Assembly: GCF_037975245.1 (NCBI RefSeq)
Contig: NC_092567.1
Location: forward strand, 22,963,376-23,027,375
Source of the DNA: Apostichopus japonicus
Taxonomy: Eukaryota > Echinodermata > Holothuroidea > Aspidochirotida > Stichopodidae
Length of the DNA: 64,000 nt
Reading direction: 5' to 3'
In this document: piece after piece, positions 1 to 12,729 of the stretch
Layout: each line of letters starts with the position of its first letter
Numbering within the stretch: position 1 is the first letter of the stretch
The notes under the pieces: model-generated
The model's input: the letters and a program-made list of their open reading frames with translations, nothing else
Database searches by the model: none
What the model was told of the DNA's origin: nothing
Translations under genes and position numbers: made by a program

Positions 1-480
1 ATGCTTAAAGTGCTTGTCCAAAGCATTCTTAAACCCATTGACACTACTTGCAAGTACAACTTTCTCAGGCAAACTATTCCACTCATTCACAACCCTATTA
101 GAGAAAAAGTTATGCCGAATATTAATCCTACTATGCGACTTTTGAAGTTTAAGACAATGACCTCTAGTACAACTACTGTTTGCAAACATGAAAAAGTCGG
201 TAAAGGATAAATTGTCGAAACCATACTCAATCTTGAAAACCTGGATCAAGTCCCCACGTAACCTCCTAAGCTCCAGTGTGGTGAGATTCAACAGTTGTAA
301 CCGCCTATAATAAGGAACCCTCTTTAAGGAAGTAATCATCCTAGTAGCCCTCCTCTAGACCCTTTCCAAGCCTGCACAGCATACTCCACATGAGGCCTAA
401 CCAACTGCTTATAAAGCCTAACTACGATGTCCTCTTTCAGAAAACTGAAGTTCCTCTTGATCATACCTAAAACCCTATTA
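1..480 (-). mobile_element. Decayed 3' end of a non-LTR retrotransposon (reverse-transcriptase ORF C-terminus)
   Basis: Read on the minus strand, this stretch encodes the C-terminal part of a LINE reverse-transcriptase ORF of the CR1/jockey-like type. Visible pieces are LYKQLVRPHVEYAVQAW near 370-425, RRATRMI near 340, LRRLRGDLIQVFKI near 235-275 and NRVVNEWNSLPEKVV near 60-105. These are the usual order and motifs of the tail of such proteins. The frame changes and an in-frame TAG lies between the VQAW and RRATRM pieces, where several codons are also missing, so the copy is dead. It seems 5'-truncated near 480 and continues past the left window edge. The family assignment is from motif memory; the exact clade is not certain. 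Confidence 0.8.
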
Positions 481-499
481 CTTCAATTGTTGTCACTGT

Positions 500-1095
500 C
501 TTGTTCAATAGAAATCAATGACCATGCAATCTTATTATAATAATGTCACCAGTTTCCAGAATAAAGGACTACTATCTCAGAGGATGAAAGTTCATTAAGG
601 ACAGATTTAAGCCCTTGTTTTCGCCTTTGGTTGTCAATTTCCAGAGATTTTGCAAAACTCATTAACTATTCTTTACTTACATTACGGTTACAAATGATAA
701 ACCTATGGCGTCTTTCTATACATGCATATGTTATACATAATGAAGTCCAATTAGCGACTTGTTAATTATTCTTTTCAAATCGATTCTATTCATCGGAAAT
801 GGCCAATCGGAAATTGAGAAAATGTTTTTAATGTCTCTTAATTCATTACTCGAGATTAAACTTGACTGGTCATATAATTGCATCAGTTTCAGTATGACAT
901 TGAAAACCTAAATCATGATAGAAATTTGACCAACACGGTAACACCGATGCAAAAAAAAGTTGTTCAAATAGACACTTTTTAAGCTAGATATGAATGTAAT
1001 ATTTCTGCAATATGGTGTGTGTCTATTTTTGTCATTTTGTAAACACACAGTGGTGCCTGAAAAATTCCGTATACTTTATAACAATGTAGGCCTAT
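500..1095. other. Unassigned AT-rich intergenic DNA
   Basis: I see no protein-like frame, RNA gene or clear repeat in this stretch. It lies between the LINE fragment and the SINE. Confidence 0.5.
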
Positions 1096-1097
1096 GT

Positions 1098-1350
1098 ATA
1101 TTAGATCCTCCTGCAAACAGGAACTCGCGAAGAAGCCTAATTGGCTTATCAAAGCCGCAAGCTGACCGAAGCCAGTCTCTTACATTCATATTTAACGTCC
1201 ATGATTATGAATTGTTATTTGTCAACAACGTTATTGTCAACAACTCTGTAACTGGATGACAAACATTAATCTGGGAGTATGACTCGAACCGGGGACCTAA
1301 TGATTGAAAGGCACCGGCGTTAACCGTTAACCCAGTGCAGACAACCATGC
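1098..1350 (-). mobile_element. tRNA-derived SINE, copy 1 (with tRNA-like head)
   Basis: On the minus strand the element starts with a tRNA-like head: an A-box-like TGGGTTAACGGTTAACGC (about 1320-1340) and a B-box-like GGTTCGAGTCA (about 1275-1290). A body follows that ends in TTCGCGAGTTCCTG and GCAGGAGGATCTAA near 1100. The same body recurs at 34.37 and 40.05 kb with high identity, which proves it is a dispersed repeat. The polymerase III box layout is textbook for tRNA-derived SINEs. No functional tRNA is implied because the anticodon and acceptor arms do not fold convincingly. Confidence 0.75.
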
Positions 1351-1354
1351 AAGT

Positions 1355-3220
1355 TTGACAAACAATATTATCTACCTTCATTTATTCATTTGATATTTCA
1401 TTTGACTTTTATCATTATACTTCTTTTTGTGTCGTCATCTTATCAATTGTAAAATGAAACGACCTACATTCTAGATGAGAAAAAAAAATATTGTTTTTTG
1501 GGAAATTTTTATTAAAGGTTGGATTTATAGGGCATTGGTACATAATAACAGCCAGTTCGGTACGTATATACCGGAATAAGTTTCTTACATATAAACAGTT
1601 CATATAGTCATGATTATTACAGCAAGAGTTATATTTTAGTTTGTAATATATGATGAATACCAAATGTACATATAGTTAAGGATAAAATAAATCAATATTT
1701 ATTACAAATATATTCCAACCAGAAGTGTTAAATCCTCCACGCTATAAACCTGCCCCACCTGTTATGATCTATTATTCGACAACCTCGTTCGTCCTTGGAT
1801 CTAACAAGAATTAAATTGGAAATATATTTATCGCATCACCGTGGCATGGATTCAAGTTGGGTTTTTTCTGTGAAAAAAAGGTGTATTTTTTCCTGGTCAT
1901 GTGGTCTTTATAATTTGCTGCCGTAAACTATTGGAAAACTCTGTGTGTACTTTTTACATATTTAATATAACAGTATAGAGACGTGTTTATTTTGTGGGTG
2001 TATGCACTGTCCATATTTGGCATGCAGTTGCGTCATCTTTATCAAGTGGGTTAAATAAAGGTCAAAATCGAAAGAAAGTTAGAGCATGGACGAACTTTTT
2101 AGAGGTTAATCCAATGTTAAGGTGCCAGTACTGGCACAATACACATTCGCTTTTTTTAATGTTTTAATTGCGCATGCACACGACACACGTGAACCAGAAC
2201 ATAAGCTCATGACTCAGTGTTTTTAGATATCTTTGATAGGAGCAAAAGAAGAAACTTTTTGCCATAAAATGGATTTGATTCGTTGGGATAAAAGTTCTCG
2301 CTAAGAAAGTGCCATTTGCTCTTCTTCATTTATTTTTATATTTTTATTTATTGCTTTACTTCCCAGTCAGTTGATCGTTCCTATAATTTGATAACTCTCT
2401 TCGGCTTTCTCTAAAAATAACGGATCATTACAGTCTATGTGTATTCGCTTTTGACTGTACATAGATAGAGGTTAATTCTTAATTAGAGAAGTTTTCTTGT
2501 AGTTCTAAGTCGCGTATATCCAATATCTTCGCGTATTTTTTAGAGCAACTGAGTGTGTGTGTTTGAAAGATATAAGTAAAACCTGTCTCTCAAAGAGTAG
2601 CTCAATATGATGGGTTGTTTGTTATAGACATTTGTATCACATAAGTTATTGGCCCCAAATACCACCTACATACGAGTCGCATTAAAAACAATTTAAAAAA
2701 AAACACCTGACAGTCACACTCCTCTTTCGTAATGTTTTTATCCACCTAAATTCGACGTCGTAGAATTGAAATTTTGGCGCCGCACCTACGAAATTCTGCG
2801 CACGTTACTGATAGTCGGTGATGGAATTTCGTTCACTTCTCCTTTAAAAGTTCTGTGCAGCCGTCGTCTTGTGCTCAGCACTGTAATTTTAGCCATGGCC
2901 TATAAGATACGCATAATAGCTTGTACATTGTGTTTCTATACTGTGGTTGCGTAATCTTAACTGACATCAATAGCAGTCTCTGTATTACCTGATTACTAAG
3001 TTACTGTGCGAGCTTTCTAACAAATGAAGGACCGTACAGACAAGTATCGTTCAAAGGTTTCTAATACAAAAGTGTTATAGAAAGCTTTGGTATATTTGTT
3101 TAGCAAATGGCATAGTTACGCAGCACTCGAAAGCTTAAATGAGTTCGGTGCATAACAGAAAACACATAATAGAAAACTATATTGTACATGAACACACATA
3201 AAGCTATAAACGGCAGTCTC
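1355..3220. other. Unassigned intergenic DNA
   Basis: The stretch is AT-rich, with only short chance open frames. I found no convincing coding exon, RNA gene or repeat in it. Confidence 0.4.
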
Positions 3221-3224
3221 GTAT

Positions 3225-3310
3225 CAGGGGTGGGCAACCTTTTTGAATGAACGGGCCAGATATAAGGAGTGAACAATTGACTGGGCCGCACATAAACGAC
3301 CTGCTGTTGT
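3225..3310 (+). mobile_element. hAT-like element end (CAGGGGTGGGCAA terminus)
   Basis: The block begins CAGGGGTGGGCAACC and continues with the GGGCCAGAT and GGGCCGCAC motifs. This is the typical terminal sequence of hAT-superfamily non-autonomous elements in many animal genomes. I could not find its matching opposite end with an 8-bp target duplication, so the element may be broken. The family is recognised from the terminal motif only. Confidence 0.5.
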
Positions 3311-3839
3311 TTTCAAATCTTTGATTCCGGGGACTTTCAAGCAATAGGTGTGTGTACTTATACATCTGCATTGTATAACCTGTATTTTCAAAAACATAAT
3401 TTCAATACAGTACAGTTGATAATTAATGGGGATAACAGGCCTACCTGACAGCATCATTAGTGCCGATACATTTTCAGCAGCTATAGCTTGTTTTTGTGAT
3501 GATGTGAAATAGATTGAATTTTTCCTTTTTCTTGAGACATCTCACGGTCCGAAAAAAATCATTGACAACTCCATTTTTGACGTTTCCATATTTCCTCTCT
3601 CACCCATCACCTCTTGAGATTGTTCCCATCTGCATGAAAACGCGCGCCCCACAACCCTACGCCCACCCCTCTAATCGCTTCTCGATGAGTTACAAAACCA
3701 GACCCATCGTATACAAAAGTCCACTTGGATTATTTTTTGCCCTGACTCTTTCCTGCAGACGCCCATGCATTTCCCCAGACTAAATTTCTAAGCCACGAGG
3801 TCCAAAACTTAAGGAGGTATGGGAGCATCATTGGGTCTG

Positions 3840-4580
3840 GGAAATGTTGTTTCCGGCGATCTGGGAGGAGTATTTGCCAAAAATTTCTTGTACGCTACGC
3901 GCGAACCCATGGTCGCGCTCCGCTTAGATAGTAGCAGAGAATAGACACGCGTCCCCACCATTATCCAAGAGTGATCTGCGCCCATGCACCAATAAATTAA
4001 CTGTGTCTGAATTTCCGAATTTTCTGAATGTTTGTCAGGGAAATTTCGAAAATTCAGACACAGTTAATTTATTGGTGCATGGGCACAGATTTCCCTGACA
4101 AACATTCCTAAACATGGAGGTTTTTCTGTATTGGCTGTCCATAGATGAAATTTTGTGCAACATTATGGGTATGTTTTGAAGTGAATTGATTTCACGAGAA
4201 GTGTGAATTTTCAAATTCTGAACGAATAATGGGCTTAAAACCTTGAAAAGTGGGGCTGACGGGTATTGTGGGCCGCGACGTAGAATCACCTACAAAAGCA
4301 ATGATCCACAGGAGATGCGATAAGGTCGAACATGATGTGTGACTGGTGACAATCTTCAAAAAGGTTACGGATGGAGAAAAAAAATATTGGGAAAATACTT
4401 GGTTACTCAGGCAATAGTGAACATCTAGTTGGTCATTTTCAAGCCCGAGATGTGCCATTTCCGGTGATCTGGGGGGTGTCAAAACCAGAAATTTTCTTGT
4501 ACGCTGCGCGCCAACCGATGGTGGCGCTCCGCTTACATAGTAATTCGCGCCCCCCGGGTTAGAAAATCCTGGATACGCCC
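3840..4580. mobile_element. Transposon-derived block with internal direct repeats, ending CGCCCCTG
   Basis: Two related segments lie in direct orientation, about 3845-3945 and 4445-4550. Both carry the order TTTCCGG-GATCTGG-GTACGCT(A/G)CGCGC-GGTCGCGCTCCGCTT or close variants. The right edge reads as CAGGGGCGTATCCAGGATTTT on the minus strand, a terminal-repeat-like start common in dispersed DNA elements. The segment between the direct repeats contains the long inverted repeat listed separately. No transposase remains. Confidence 0.5.
3974..4090. repeat. Long imperfect inverted repeat (hairpin)
   Basis: The left arm, about 3974-4018, starts ATCTGCGCCCATGCACCAAT. It matches the reverse complement of the right arm, about 4046-4090, with only a few mismatches, giving arms of about 45 bp around a loop of about 27 bases. 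Part of the loop (GAATGTTTGTCAGGGAA, about 4025-4042) is itself present in inverted form just outside the right arm (about 4091-4107), so two inverted pairs are interleaved. Confidence 0.85.
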
Positions 4581-4599
4581 CTGATACCTATAATCTAAA

Positions 4600-5717
4600 A
4601 CGACTAGATTTTACCCCCCCCCCCCTCAAAACAATGAAAATATCATCGATTACATGGTGATACTCCATGGAAATACTCATATAGTACAGCCACTATATAG
4701 TGAACAATTCTTTTCTTGCAACAGCATTTTATCATCTTTAAAGTGCAAATAATAATCCATTACGATGTTTGTCTCGCTTGCATTCACAACCATCAGTTTA
4801 CGGTCGTTGGCGAATTACACTGAGCCTGACAGATTTGATAACACTTGAGCTTATATACTCCTATTACATGTATAAATAAAACAGAAAAACACACCTTCAC
4901 TGTTACATGCACACAGAGAGTTATTCATGTATTCAAAATCTAATGTTTACACAACACTTTAAGCGCGATTTGCTCTAGCCTATACATGTTCGAATGATAT
5001 CGTTGTGGAATTTTGTTTATACTTTGTCGTCTGCAGATTGATGATAATACCATGACAATGATTAAACATGACAATTATTAAATGAATTAACGATAGATCA
5101 TCTTACGAAGTAGTAACAACCATGCTTGCAGATGAAAACGATAAAGAGGACATTAGGAAAGCGATGATAAAATAATACTGAAATATTTGTATAGGTTTAT
5201 TTCTGGCCTAGTGTTATAGATTTGTACAATCGACCACGTTAGTTTCTATGAGAGCTGTCTTCATCGATGATGGACATCGCCGATGACGTCAGACTGACTT
5301 ACTATAGGCGAATATGTTCAATATCAGAGAAAACAGAATAATACATGTGACGTATTGGTCCAGTCGATCCCCTTTACTTCATACTTTCATGAAGAAAATA
5401 TTTAAAATTTCTTGTAAATATCAAAGGTCAGCAAAACTCAACATGATCTAAAACGATGAAAGGTCAATATCTATCGAAAGATAATATACGTCACGCTCTT
5501 GATATAACCTCCTTTATATCAATATGACATTTCTTTTGCAAAATTAACACGGTAATTACCCATATATGCCTTGACACTTAAAAACATATATGTTATCATA
5601 CCGTGAGCCTGTTCTGCGAAAAAACGGTGTTCCTTTTGCAAGCAGGTAACCTTTTTATGTTAGGCTTACTTTTTGATTTGATTGTGTTATTGCAATATTT
5701 TATTTCTGTCCTTACAG
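4600..5717. other. Region upstream of the tetraspanin coding exons
   Basis: No coding exon is evident. The first coding exon downstream is preceded by a splice acceptor (CTTACAG at 5711-5717), so a non-coding first exon and promoter should lie in or before this stretch. I cannot place them. Confidence 0.4.
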
Positions 5718-5756
5718 ATATTTCATCGACGAAAGCAAGAATAGAATATAATAAAG

Positions 5757-8700
5757 ATGGGGTTTGCATTGGTCGCAAAGTCACTTCTTATGCTATTTAA
5801 CTGCATATTCTTTGTAAGTATTCCTCTCTTCTTTTTTTTTGGGGGGGGGGGTGGGAGGTGGGGGTTAATTCACGTTTGTTTTTGGGTTTTAAGTTGTTTT
5901 ATTTTTGGGAAGTACTGTATATCTTTGTGAGACTTATACAAGCTTTTAAATCGTGGTTCAATCAGCGGCCAACGTGCATCACATTAAACAATCATTCGAA
6001 CGTTCACCACATGGTTGCCTGCCGAACTGTATTTGATTAATATAGAACTAGCATATACAGTATAATGCATACCTGTGTTTGGTGTATAATAAACAACGTA
6101 ATATAGAGGCATATAGAGGCATATTACGGCACCACTATTGACAAAATAAAATGTGTGAAAATATATTCTGTCAGCTGTTGATGAGGTATTTTTATCGATT
6201 TTTTTTTTATTACACATTCATTCCTAGTATAGGTTCGAAATGTACAATAATTAGTCAATATTCCCTCCATCGCAGTGCAAAACCACGATGCATTATGTGT
6301 GAACTATCGATTATTCTTTATGGGGTACATTGCTTGTTTTGCTTTTCGGGGGGGGGGGGTGGTTAAGAATCTTCTAGTAGCTATAGCTAAGTATACTTAA
6401 CAAAGTTCTCTGAAAAATAAAGGTTAAAACCACACCCTTTTATGACTTCTGTATACCCGCGCGCGAAGTTATGAATATTTAAGTTTTTATCATAAAATTG
6501 CAAATGCATCCGATTACAGCGAATTGAATGTGTTATCAGGGCTATTGAACTTAACATGTTTTGTGTTTCGCTATATTCTTCTAAATGTTGTATCCACACA
6601 AAAAAGTCTTTCTCAGAAGCATATACTCTGCTAATGGCGATACGGACTAAACCACTGTCATACCCTCAGGCGCGCCGCGACCCAAAGAAGCCTTGTCTTG
6701 AAATAGCTAGCTCCGTGTGAATAATATTTGCTATTTATCAAGACATAATGGACGGATAGTTTAGGAACAAATGCTTTGACGCTTTCCAAGGATCAACTCC
6801 TCTATCCTCCTCAAGACCCTTTGAAAACCCTAGCTGGTTCAAAAAACTTTACTCAACCCCCGTTTTTTGGGTCTATGGTTGATAGGTGATGCATTAAATC
6901 CTCTTATTCTTTTCCCACTTTTTTTTTTACAGTTGGTAGGTGGTGCGTTACTGGCTGTCGGTTTCTACATCCTGTTTTCACCATACAGCTTCGACATTTT
7001 ATCTGTGCTTGATAATGGAATAATCCAAGCAGGAGTTTATGCCATTATTGCTATAGGGGCATTTGTCTTCATCCTCGCTGCACTGGGTTTGTTTGGAGCC
7101 TGTTGTAAAAGCAAGATTTTACTTGGTTTGGTGAGTATGTTAATGTTTTCCTTGGATAGAGGGCAGGAGGTGGACTGTGGGTGGTGGAAGGGTGGGGAGG
7201 GGGTGGTGGTGGTGAAACAGTCTGTTAAATCTATGACTTATAACTTCAAGGTAGCGGAATAAAGACAGCATATGTCATTGATACAGGCAATGCAGGCGGG
7301 TAGTAAAGTGTTAAGTGGATATCGAATTAAAGCTGTACAACCGTTTGACCGGGGGGGGGGGTAGATGGAAACAAAAACTTAAAGGAGGGGAGAGGATTAC
7401 AATATTTGTGTCCTGTAACCTGGGAAGTTTTTGTAAACATGGCGGTGGCAAACATTGAGGGCACACTTTTCTGGAAGAGGGTTGGGGGTTCGGGCCTTGG
7501 TTACGCCATCTTGTTACAGTTTGTACTCTCTTACATTTAAGAATGACACGAGTTCGAACAGAAAGGAAATATTCATCGCAATATGTATTTTCAAATGATC
7601 CTAATCATTTTCAAAAGTATGACATGCTGTTCTCTTCGTCTTTCTTCTCGCAGTATTTGATCATATTGTTCGTGATTATCGCCGCTCAAGTGGCCGTCTG
7701 TGCAGTGGTATATGCATACAGTGGTCAGGTGAGTACTCCCTCTATAAAGTGACGTCAGAGTCGTGTGTAGCCATATTTGGCCTAGACAAGGTCGGCCTAG
7801 ACAAGGCCTAGACAAGACATTTAAATTTGCTTACAACAGCACAACAAGTATTTAAAAAATAAATATAATAATAATAATTAAAACAAAGAATAATTTAGCT
7901 GTAAAATATTCAATATAAATGACACAGAATTCAATACTTCATGGGAATTTGAAAGTTGAAAATAATACAAAATTCATTTAATAATGCATGTACTCCGTGT
8001 GTAAGTGTTTTTTACATTACCATTGAAATGCAGCTAAAAATTAACTCTTAAACATAAAAAGAATTGTAGCTGTGTATAAAGGCAGTTGCGTGGGACCTGC
8101 CCCCCCCTCCTCCCCTTTGAATTCGTAAACACTCGTAATTCCATTGTAGGGCCTACATTGCCATCTTGCGGAGATTAATAAAAGCAGTCTTTTGTGGAGT
8201 TGATATTTTTCTCTCGGTTAGTTGTGATTTTAAAATATCTGAGAAGTTGTACTGCAGTGTGCGGAGGACTATTATGTAATTATTGCCCTCTTAGGGATGA
8301 CACACTCTCTCTCTATACATAAACTGGATCAATTACTTATCTTGAATATTTTACTTAAGCTTCACTTCCGACTGCCAACACCCCTCCCCGCCCCCTCTCA
8401 CCAATTCCCCTCTCCCCCTCCCACCATATGGATAATAGCCTCTTAGCATATGCTGTTTCCCCATCTTCAATCTCATTGAATGAACTTGCTTTCTCTTTTA
8501 GGTGAATGAGTTCTTGACGTCACAGTTTCAGGAAACCTTAGATGACTACGAATCAGAGAATGGAACAGACAGTTACAGTGTTGGCTGGAACTCGATGCAA
8601 ATCTTCGTAAGTTTTTCCTAGTTGCTATAACAACGATGTTTCGTTCAATCAAGATTTTATATATTGTTAACCGTTCTTCAGACCATGTATACATCTAATT

Positions 8701-11539
8701 TACATTTTTCCCCTATTGCCAACATTGTACTTCAAATCATGTATTCAAACATTGGGTGCGATATGGGCCCTGTTTGATCGTCTTAATCCTCATTGGTTGC
8801 TATGATGTAAGTACCAAGAAGGATTGACACAGCATCATTTCACATGATTTCTATGTTGCTATGTAATTATTTCTTTTTTATTTATCATTTTCTTGGTGGT
8901 ATTTTTTCCAGTTTGAATGTTGCGGAACCAACAACTACACCGACTGGGCCAGTACAACATGGGGCGGCGATTCTTCCATCTTGAAATACCGTAGTGGTGC
9001 TGCTTATCCAATCACGTGCTGTGCCGTAAGTAACCAAGGCAACTTACAAGGGTATAAAAATGGACTAATAATGGAATTTACAACCCACTTGGGGTACACC
9101 TTTGTTAACGTAAACTCTCAAAAGAGCTTTAGCATAGCCACATGGAGGGAGCGAAGGTTGTCTCCGCTTTGCTAAACTGTACCTCACCCCTCATGCACGC
9201 TTTCACGAAATGTTTCGAAAATTGCGCTCAAAATTCATCCCTTGCGGCTCTCTAAAAATTAATGCAATACGCATTCACTATGAGACTTTCATTATTTATC
9301 TAGTCTACACTTTCTCATCTACTGCTTGAAAAATTATCCAGATAATGTAGGTTCTTCAGAGATTCACCGTTGCTAAGTGTTTTGTGATTGTAGCCTGTAA
9401 GATGGAGGAGGTCATACACGTGACCTATAAAGGTCATAATATGAAGGTCCTATCAATGTCATGACCTATGAAGGTCATCAGTATTAATCCCAAATATGAT
9501 AAAAGTTAAAAAATGGTCACTAATGTTGCAACTTAGGATGTTCAACAAGCATTTTGATGTCACTCTCTTAGGGTACTTTAGGGATGTGCCCACGCTGGGC
9601 GGCACTTGGCGCCCCCCCCCCCCCCAGCACTAAAAATTACCGCCCAGCACTGTCTTAAAAATCGTGAATCCCGCCCAGCACTATTTTCATCTAAAATCCC
9701 GACATTCCTAACAATATATTCAACATAAATTGGGCCAAGCCTTTGCCAAATTCATACAGACTAATAATGCATCAGTTACGCATGCGAGAAACATTACTTA
9801 CGGCTCTCAATCGGTCCTTTGTAAAGTCTCTTTGAAACAAACTAATAACTTTTACCAGGTACTTAATATATTTCACTAAAAAAAAATTAAAAAATGTAAA
9901 TTGTTAGCAAAACTTATACTTGTGTATTTGCTTAAAAGCTACACAAGTGCAAGCATTTGGCATCTGAGCACCTTCAAAAATCGAAAAATTTCTCCAAGGG
10001 GAGGGAGATACCCCCTCCCCCTTAGACCCCCCCCCCCCATGCATGACGGCGATCAGTGTAACCGGCACTCAGGAAATCCTGGGCACATACCTGGTATTTG
10101 TTCCTCTCTTGGACACTTAATATTCTAATTAATCATTTTATATGTACAGGTTTAGTTGTAGGGAGGGAGGAGGGGTGGGGGTGGGGTGGGGAGGGAGAAA
10201 CTTCAGGGTAGTACGTTGAAACCGTCTACCAATTGTTAGCTTGCTGATATTTCTGGGAAATACTGATAACTTATGCATGCTCATGACATTGTTTCTAAAA
10301 AAAAATCTTTTTCAACAGGTTCAAGATACAACCGTCGTGCTGAGCGGATCAATCGACGAGGCAGCCTTTACTGATATTGCGAAATGTTACGGTGAAAATG
10401 GTGAACCAGTTCCCAATAGCTATATGGCTGGTACTGTAAGTATAAATTGTAGACAAATTTATGTAAACATCTGTGTGATGATATTGTATTATATTGTTAA
10501 TCTTAGCAGTATGTGTTTTTGCCCTTACGGCCTTCTATATATTATTCGGTTCTTTAAGTTATATACTTAGGTTCGTTTCGCTGGTTGTGTTTTGTTGTTA
10601 AAAACCTCATTAAAGGTCTGTAATCAAATGTATCAGTCGTCGTCACTATGACTAAAATCTGGAAAGTAAGAACGGTATATAATTAAGTTCGTCACGTTAA
10701 ACTGGTGGCTTTTACCTAGAAAGTAGTATATTTATTAACCATCAATTTATTAGTTAATTAATGCAGAGAGATTTAAATAAATTATTCATTCTCATCGCTT
10801 TGATGATAAATTTTCAATTTGTCGATTTATTAATAAATTTTTGCTTCATAGCTAAGATGTCAATCAGGAAACAACATAACAACATATAAATAAGTAACAT
10901 TTACTCAAATTTAGTTGTAATTTCATCCCTATTCATCCTGGGTACACATTCCTGTTATTATCGAAGACATGGCAAATGGGATGTTAAACCATGTCGTGGG
11001 GGGGGGGGGGGGAGTGGTAGAAACATTGGGGAAACATGATTTTGATCTATGGGTGCATATCACAAAGACACCTCAAAACTTACCGTTCAGAATTGATCCT
11101 CTGTGCATTTCGTACCACAAATTCCTGCAGTACAAACTAGCTACTTAAACAAGAGCTATACGAATATGTGCACTCTGGAGGTTTTCACAAAACTGTTGGG
11201 ATAAGGGTAAGTTCTCTCTGGTTTCCCTCCCCTTCATAATCAGATCTTAGTAACCCACTTAATGTTAATGTATCGTTTTATGTTAATGTATCGTTTGATA
11301 TTTTTTTATGCAGGGGGAAGGCTGTTATGATAGCTTCCAAGATTACATCATATCAAACAGCGTTCTAGTCGGCGCTGTCGGAATCGGCTTAGCAGCATTT
11401 GAGGTTAGTTAATCATGTGATAAACTTGTCCTAGCATACCAGCCAGTCGGGGCGATTTATGAACATGATCTTCACTCTATTTGGTAATTTCATGCTACGC
11501 TTTAAGGCAACTGAACATTTCTGGAACTTTATCAAAGAT

Positions 11540-11590
<51 letters not shown>

Positions 11591-12005
11591 TGCCCTGCCA
11601 TATGGACAATACATACCATTGGGCTTCGTTGAACAGCGATACGAATGCACATTGACAACTGTTTAAGAAGCGTTAGCGAAAATGAGATTTTCTTATTCCA
11701 CCACAGGTTCAGTCAGCTAGGTCTGATGACGTCATGTTTTGTTTTCACGGGCAGAAAGATCTATCTGGATAGCTCCTATAACATTACTTATATACTCCTA
11801 TATAACTCCTATATTACTCCTATAAAATTCCATATTATGTGTAATACTATTTATACAATAAATTTCTTGATTTTGGTTTTTATTTCTATGTGGATATTAT
11901 CAAAATTAAACATGTTTTATTCCTTCTCTGTTTCTTTAGATTCTTCTATTCATTTTTGCTCTGATTGTGTGCTTTACTATGGAGAAAGATGAAGACGTGG
12001 TATAA
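5757..12005 (+). CDS. Tetraspanin, eight coding exons, 273 aa
   Basis: The coding exons are 5757-5813, 6933-7130, 7654-7728, 8502-8606, 8912-9025, 10319-10435, 11314-11403 and 11940-12005. All are flanked by AG and GT, and every intron is phase 0. The exons sum to 822 nt (273 codons plus TAA). Tetraspanins are four-pass membrane proteins that organise partner proteins in membrane microdomains. TM1 is about residues 10-40, TM2 54-80 (ending GLFGACCK), TM3 86-107 and TM4 233-260, with a short tail EKDEDVV. The large extracellular loop shows FECCGTNNYTDWA (CCG at 148-150), PITCC (181-182), C206 and GCYDSF (C226). That gives six loop cysteines, the common arrangement. The start is preceded by a splice acceptor at 5716-5717, so the ATG exon carries about 39 nt of 5' UTR and a non-coding exon is expected upstream. 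I cannot name the orthologue; it resembles CD9/CD151-type family members only generally. Confidence 0.93.
7781..7818. repeat. Short tandem repeat (GGCCTAGACAAG)
   Basis: Three degenerate copies of a unit of about 12-14 bases containing GGCCTAGACAAG lie just after the third tetraspanin coding exon, within the intron. Confidence 0.7.
11544..11590. repeat. (TA)n microsatellite in the last tetraspanin intron
   Basis: An uninterrupted alternating TA run of roughly 45 bases. The open frames crossing it on either strand are artefacts. Confidence 0.95.
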
Positions 12006-12009
12006 ACAA

Positions 12010-12560
12010 GGCTGATAACATCTGAAATCAGCCCCAAGTTGGTTGTTATCATCTGATACCAACCAACTTGGGGCTGATATTATACGGCAGGCTGGTATCA
12101 TCTGATATCAATCTACATGGGGCTGATACGGCAGGCTGAGATCATCTTATATCAAACAACATATTTTATTTGGCGACAGGCTTATTATCGGATATCAATT
12201 TAAAAACTTTTATAGTCAACCAACAGGCTGGTGAAACATGATATGTAACGACATGTAGATATCAAATTACGGGCTTATATCATCTGATATCAACCAAAGG
12301 GCTGATATCAACCAAAGGGCTGATATCATCTGCTATCAATCGGTGTTGTATTAACTGAAATCAGTCAGTGGGTTAATATCATCTGATATCAACCAAAGGG
12401 CTGACATCAACCAAAGGGCTGACATCAACCAAAGGGCTGATATCATCTGATATCAAGCAGTTTTGTATTTACTGATATCAGTCAGTGGGCTGATATCATA
12501 TGGTATTAACAGGTGGGCGTATATCATATGATAACAACCAGTGGGCGTATATCATTTTAT
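12010..12560. repeat. Minisatellite rich in the palindrome TGATATCA, in the tetraspanin 3' region
   Basis: The array starts a few bases after the tetraspanin stop codon. It consists of degenerate units such as GGGCTGATATCATCTGATATCAACCAA. The palindromic octamer TGATATCA, or a one-base variant, occurs many times. A polyadenylation signal AATAAA lies at 12713-12718, so the array would be transcribed within the 3' UTR if that signal is used. The use of the signal is inference. Confidence 0.85.
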
Positions 12561-12712
12561 ATTGAACCAGGGGATGAAACTATCCGTACATCATATTTGA
12601 CCCAGATGCGATATTGTGATTTTTACCGAGAGGGTTAGGGTTTAACTAAACTCACCTGTAACACAACATGAATGTTGACTGTAGACTTAGACCAAAGAGA
12701 AATTTAGCGAGG

Positions 12713-12718
12713 AATAAA
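12713..12718 (+). promoter_or_regulatory. Candidate polyadenylation signal of the tetraspanin gene
   Basis: AATAAA at the first plausible position after the stop codon and the minisatellite, in the context GGAATAAATAAAC. It would give a 3' UTR of about 720 bases. Confidence 0.45.
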
Positions 12719-12729
12719 TAAACGATTTG

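Noticed and set aside
3225-4579. One transposon bounded by GTATCAGGGG and CCCCTGATAC
   Set aside because: The outer ten bases are perfect inverted copies, but the next bases differ (TGGGCAACC versus CGTATCCAGG) and no matching target duplication is seen. They are more likely ends of two elements.
11431-11666. Open frames with (YI)n on both strands
   Set aside because: They are translations of the (TA)n microsatellite.
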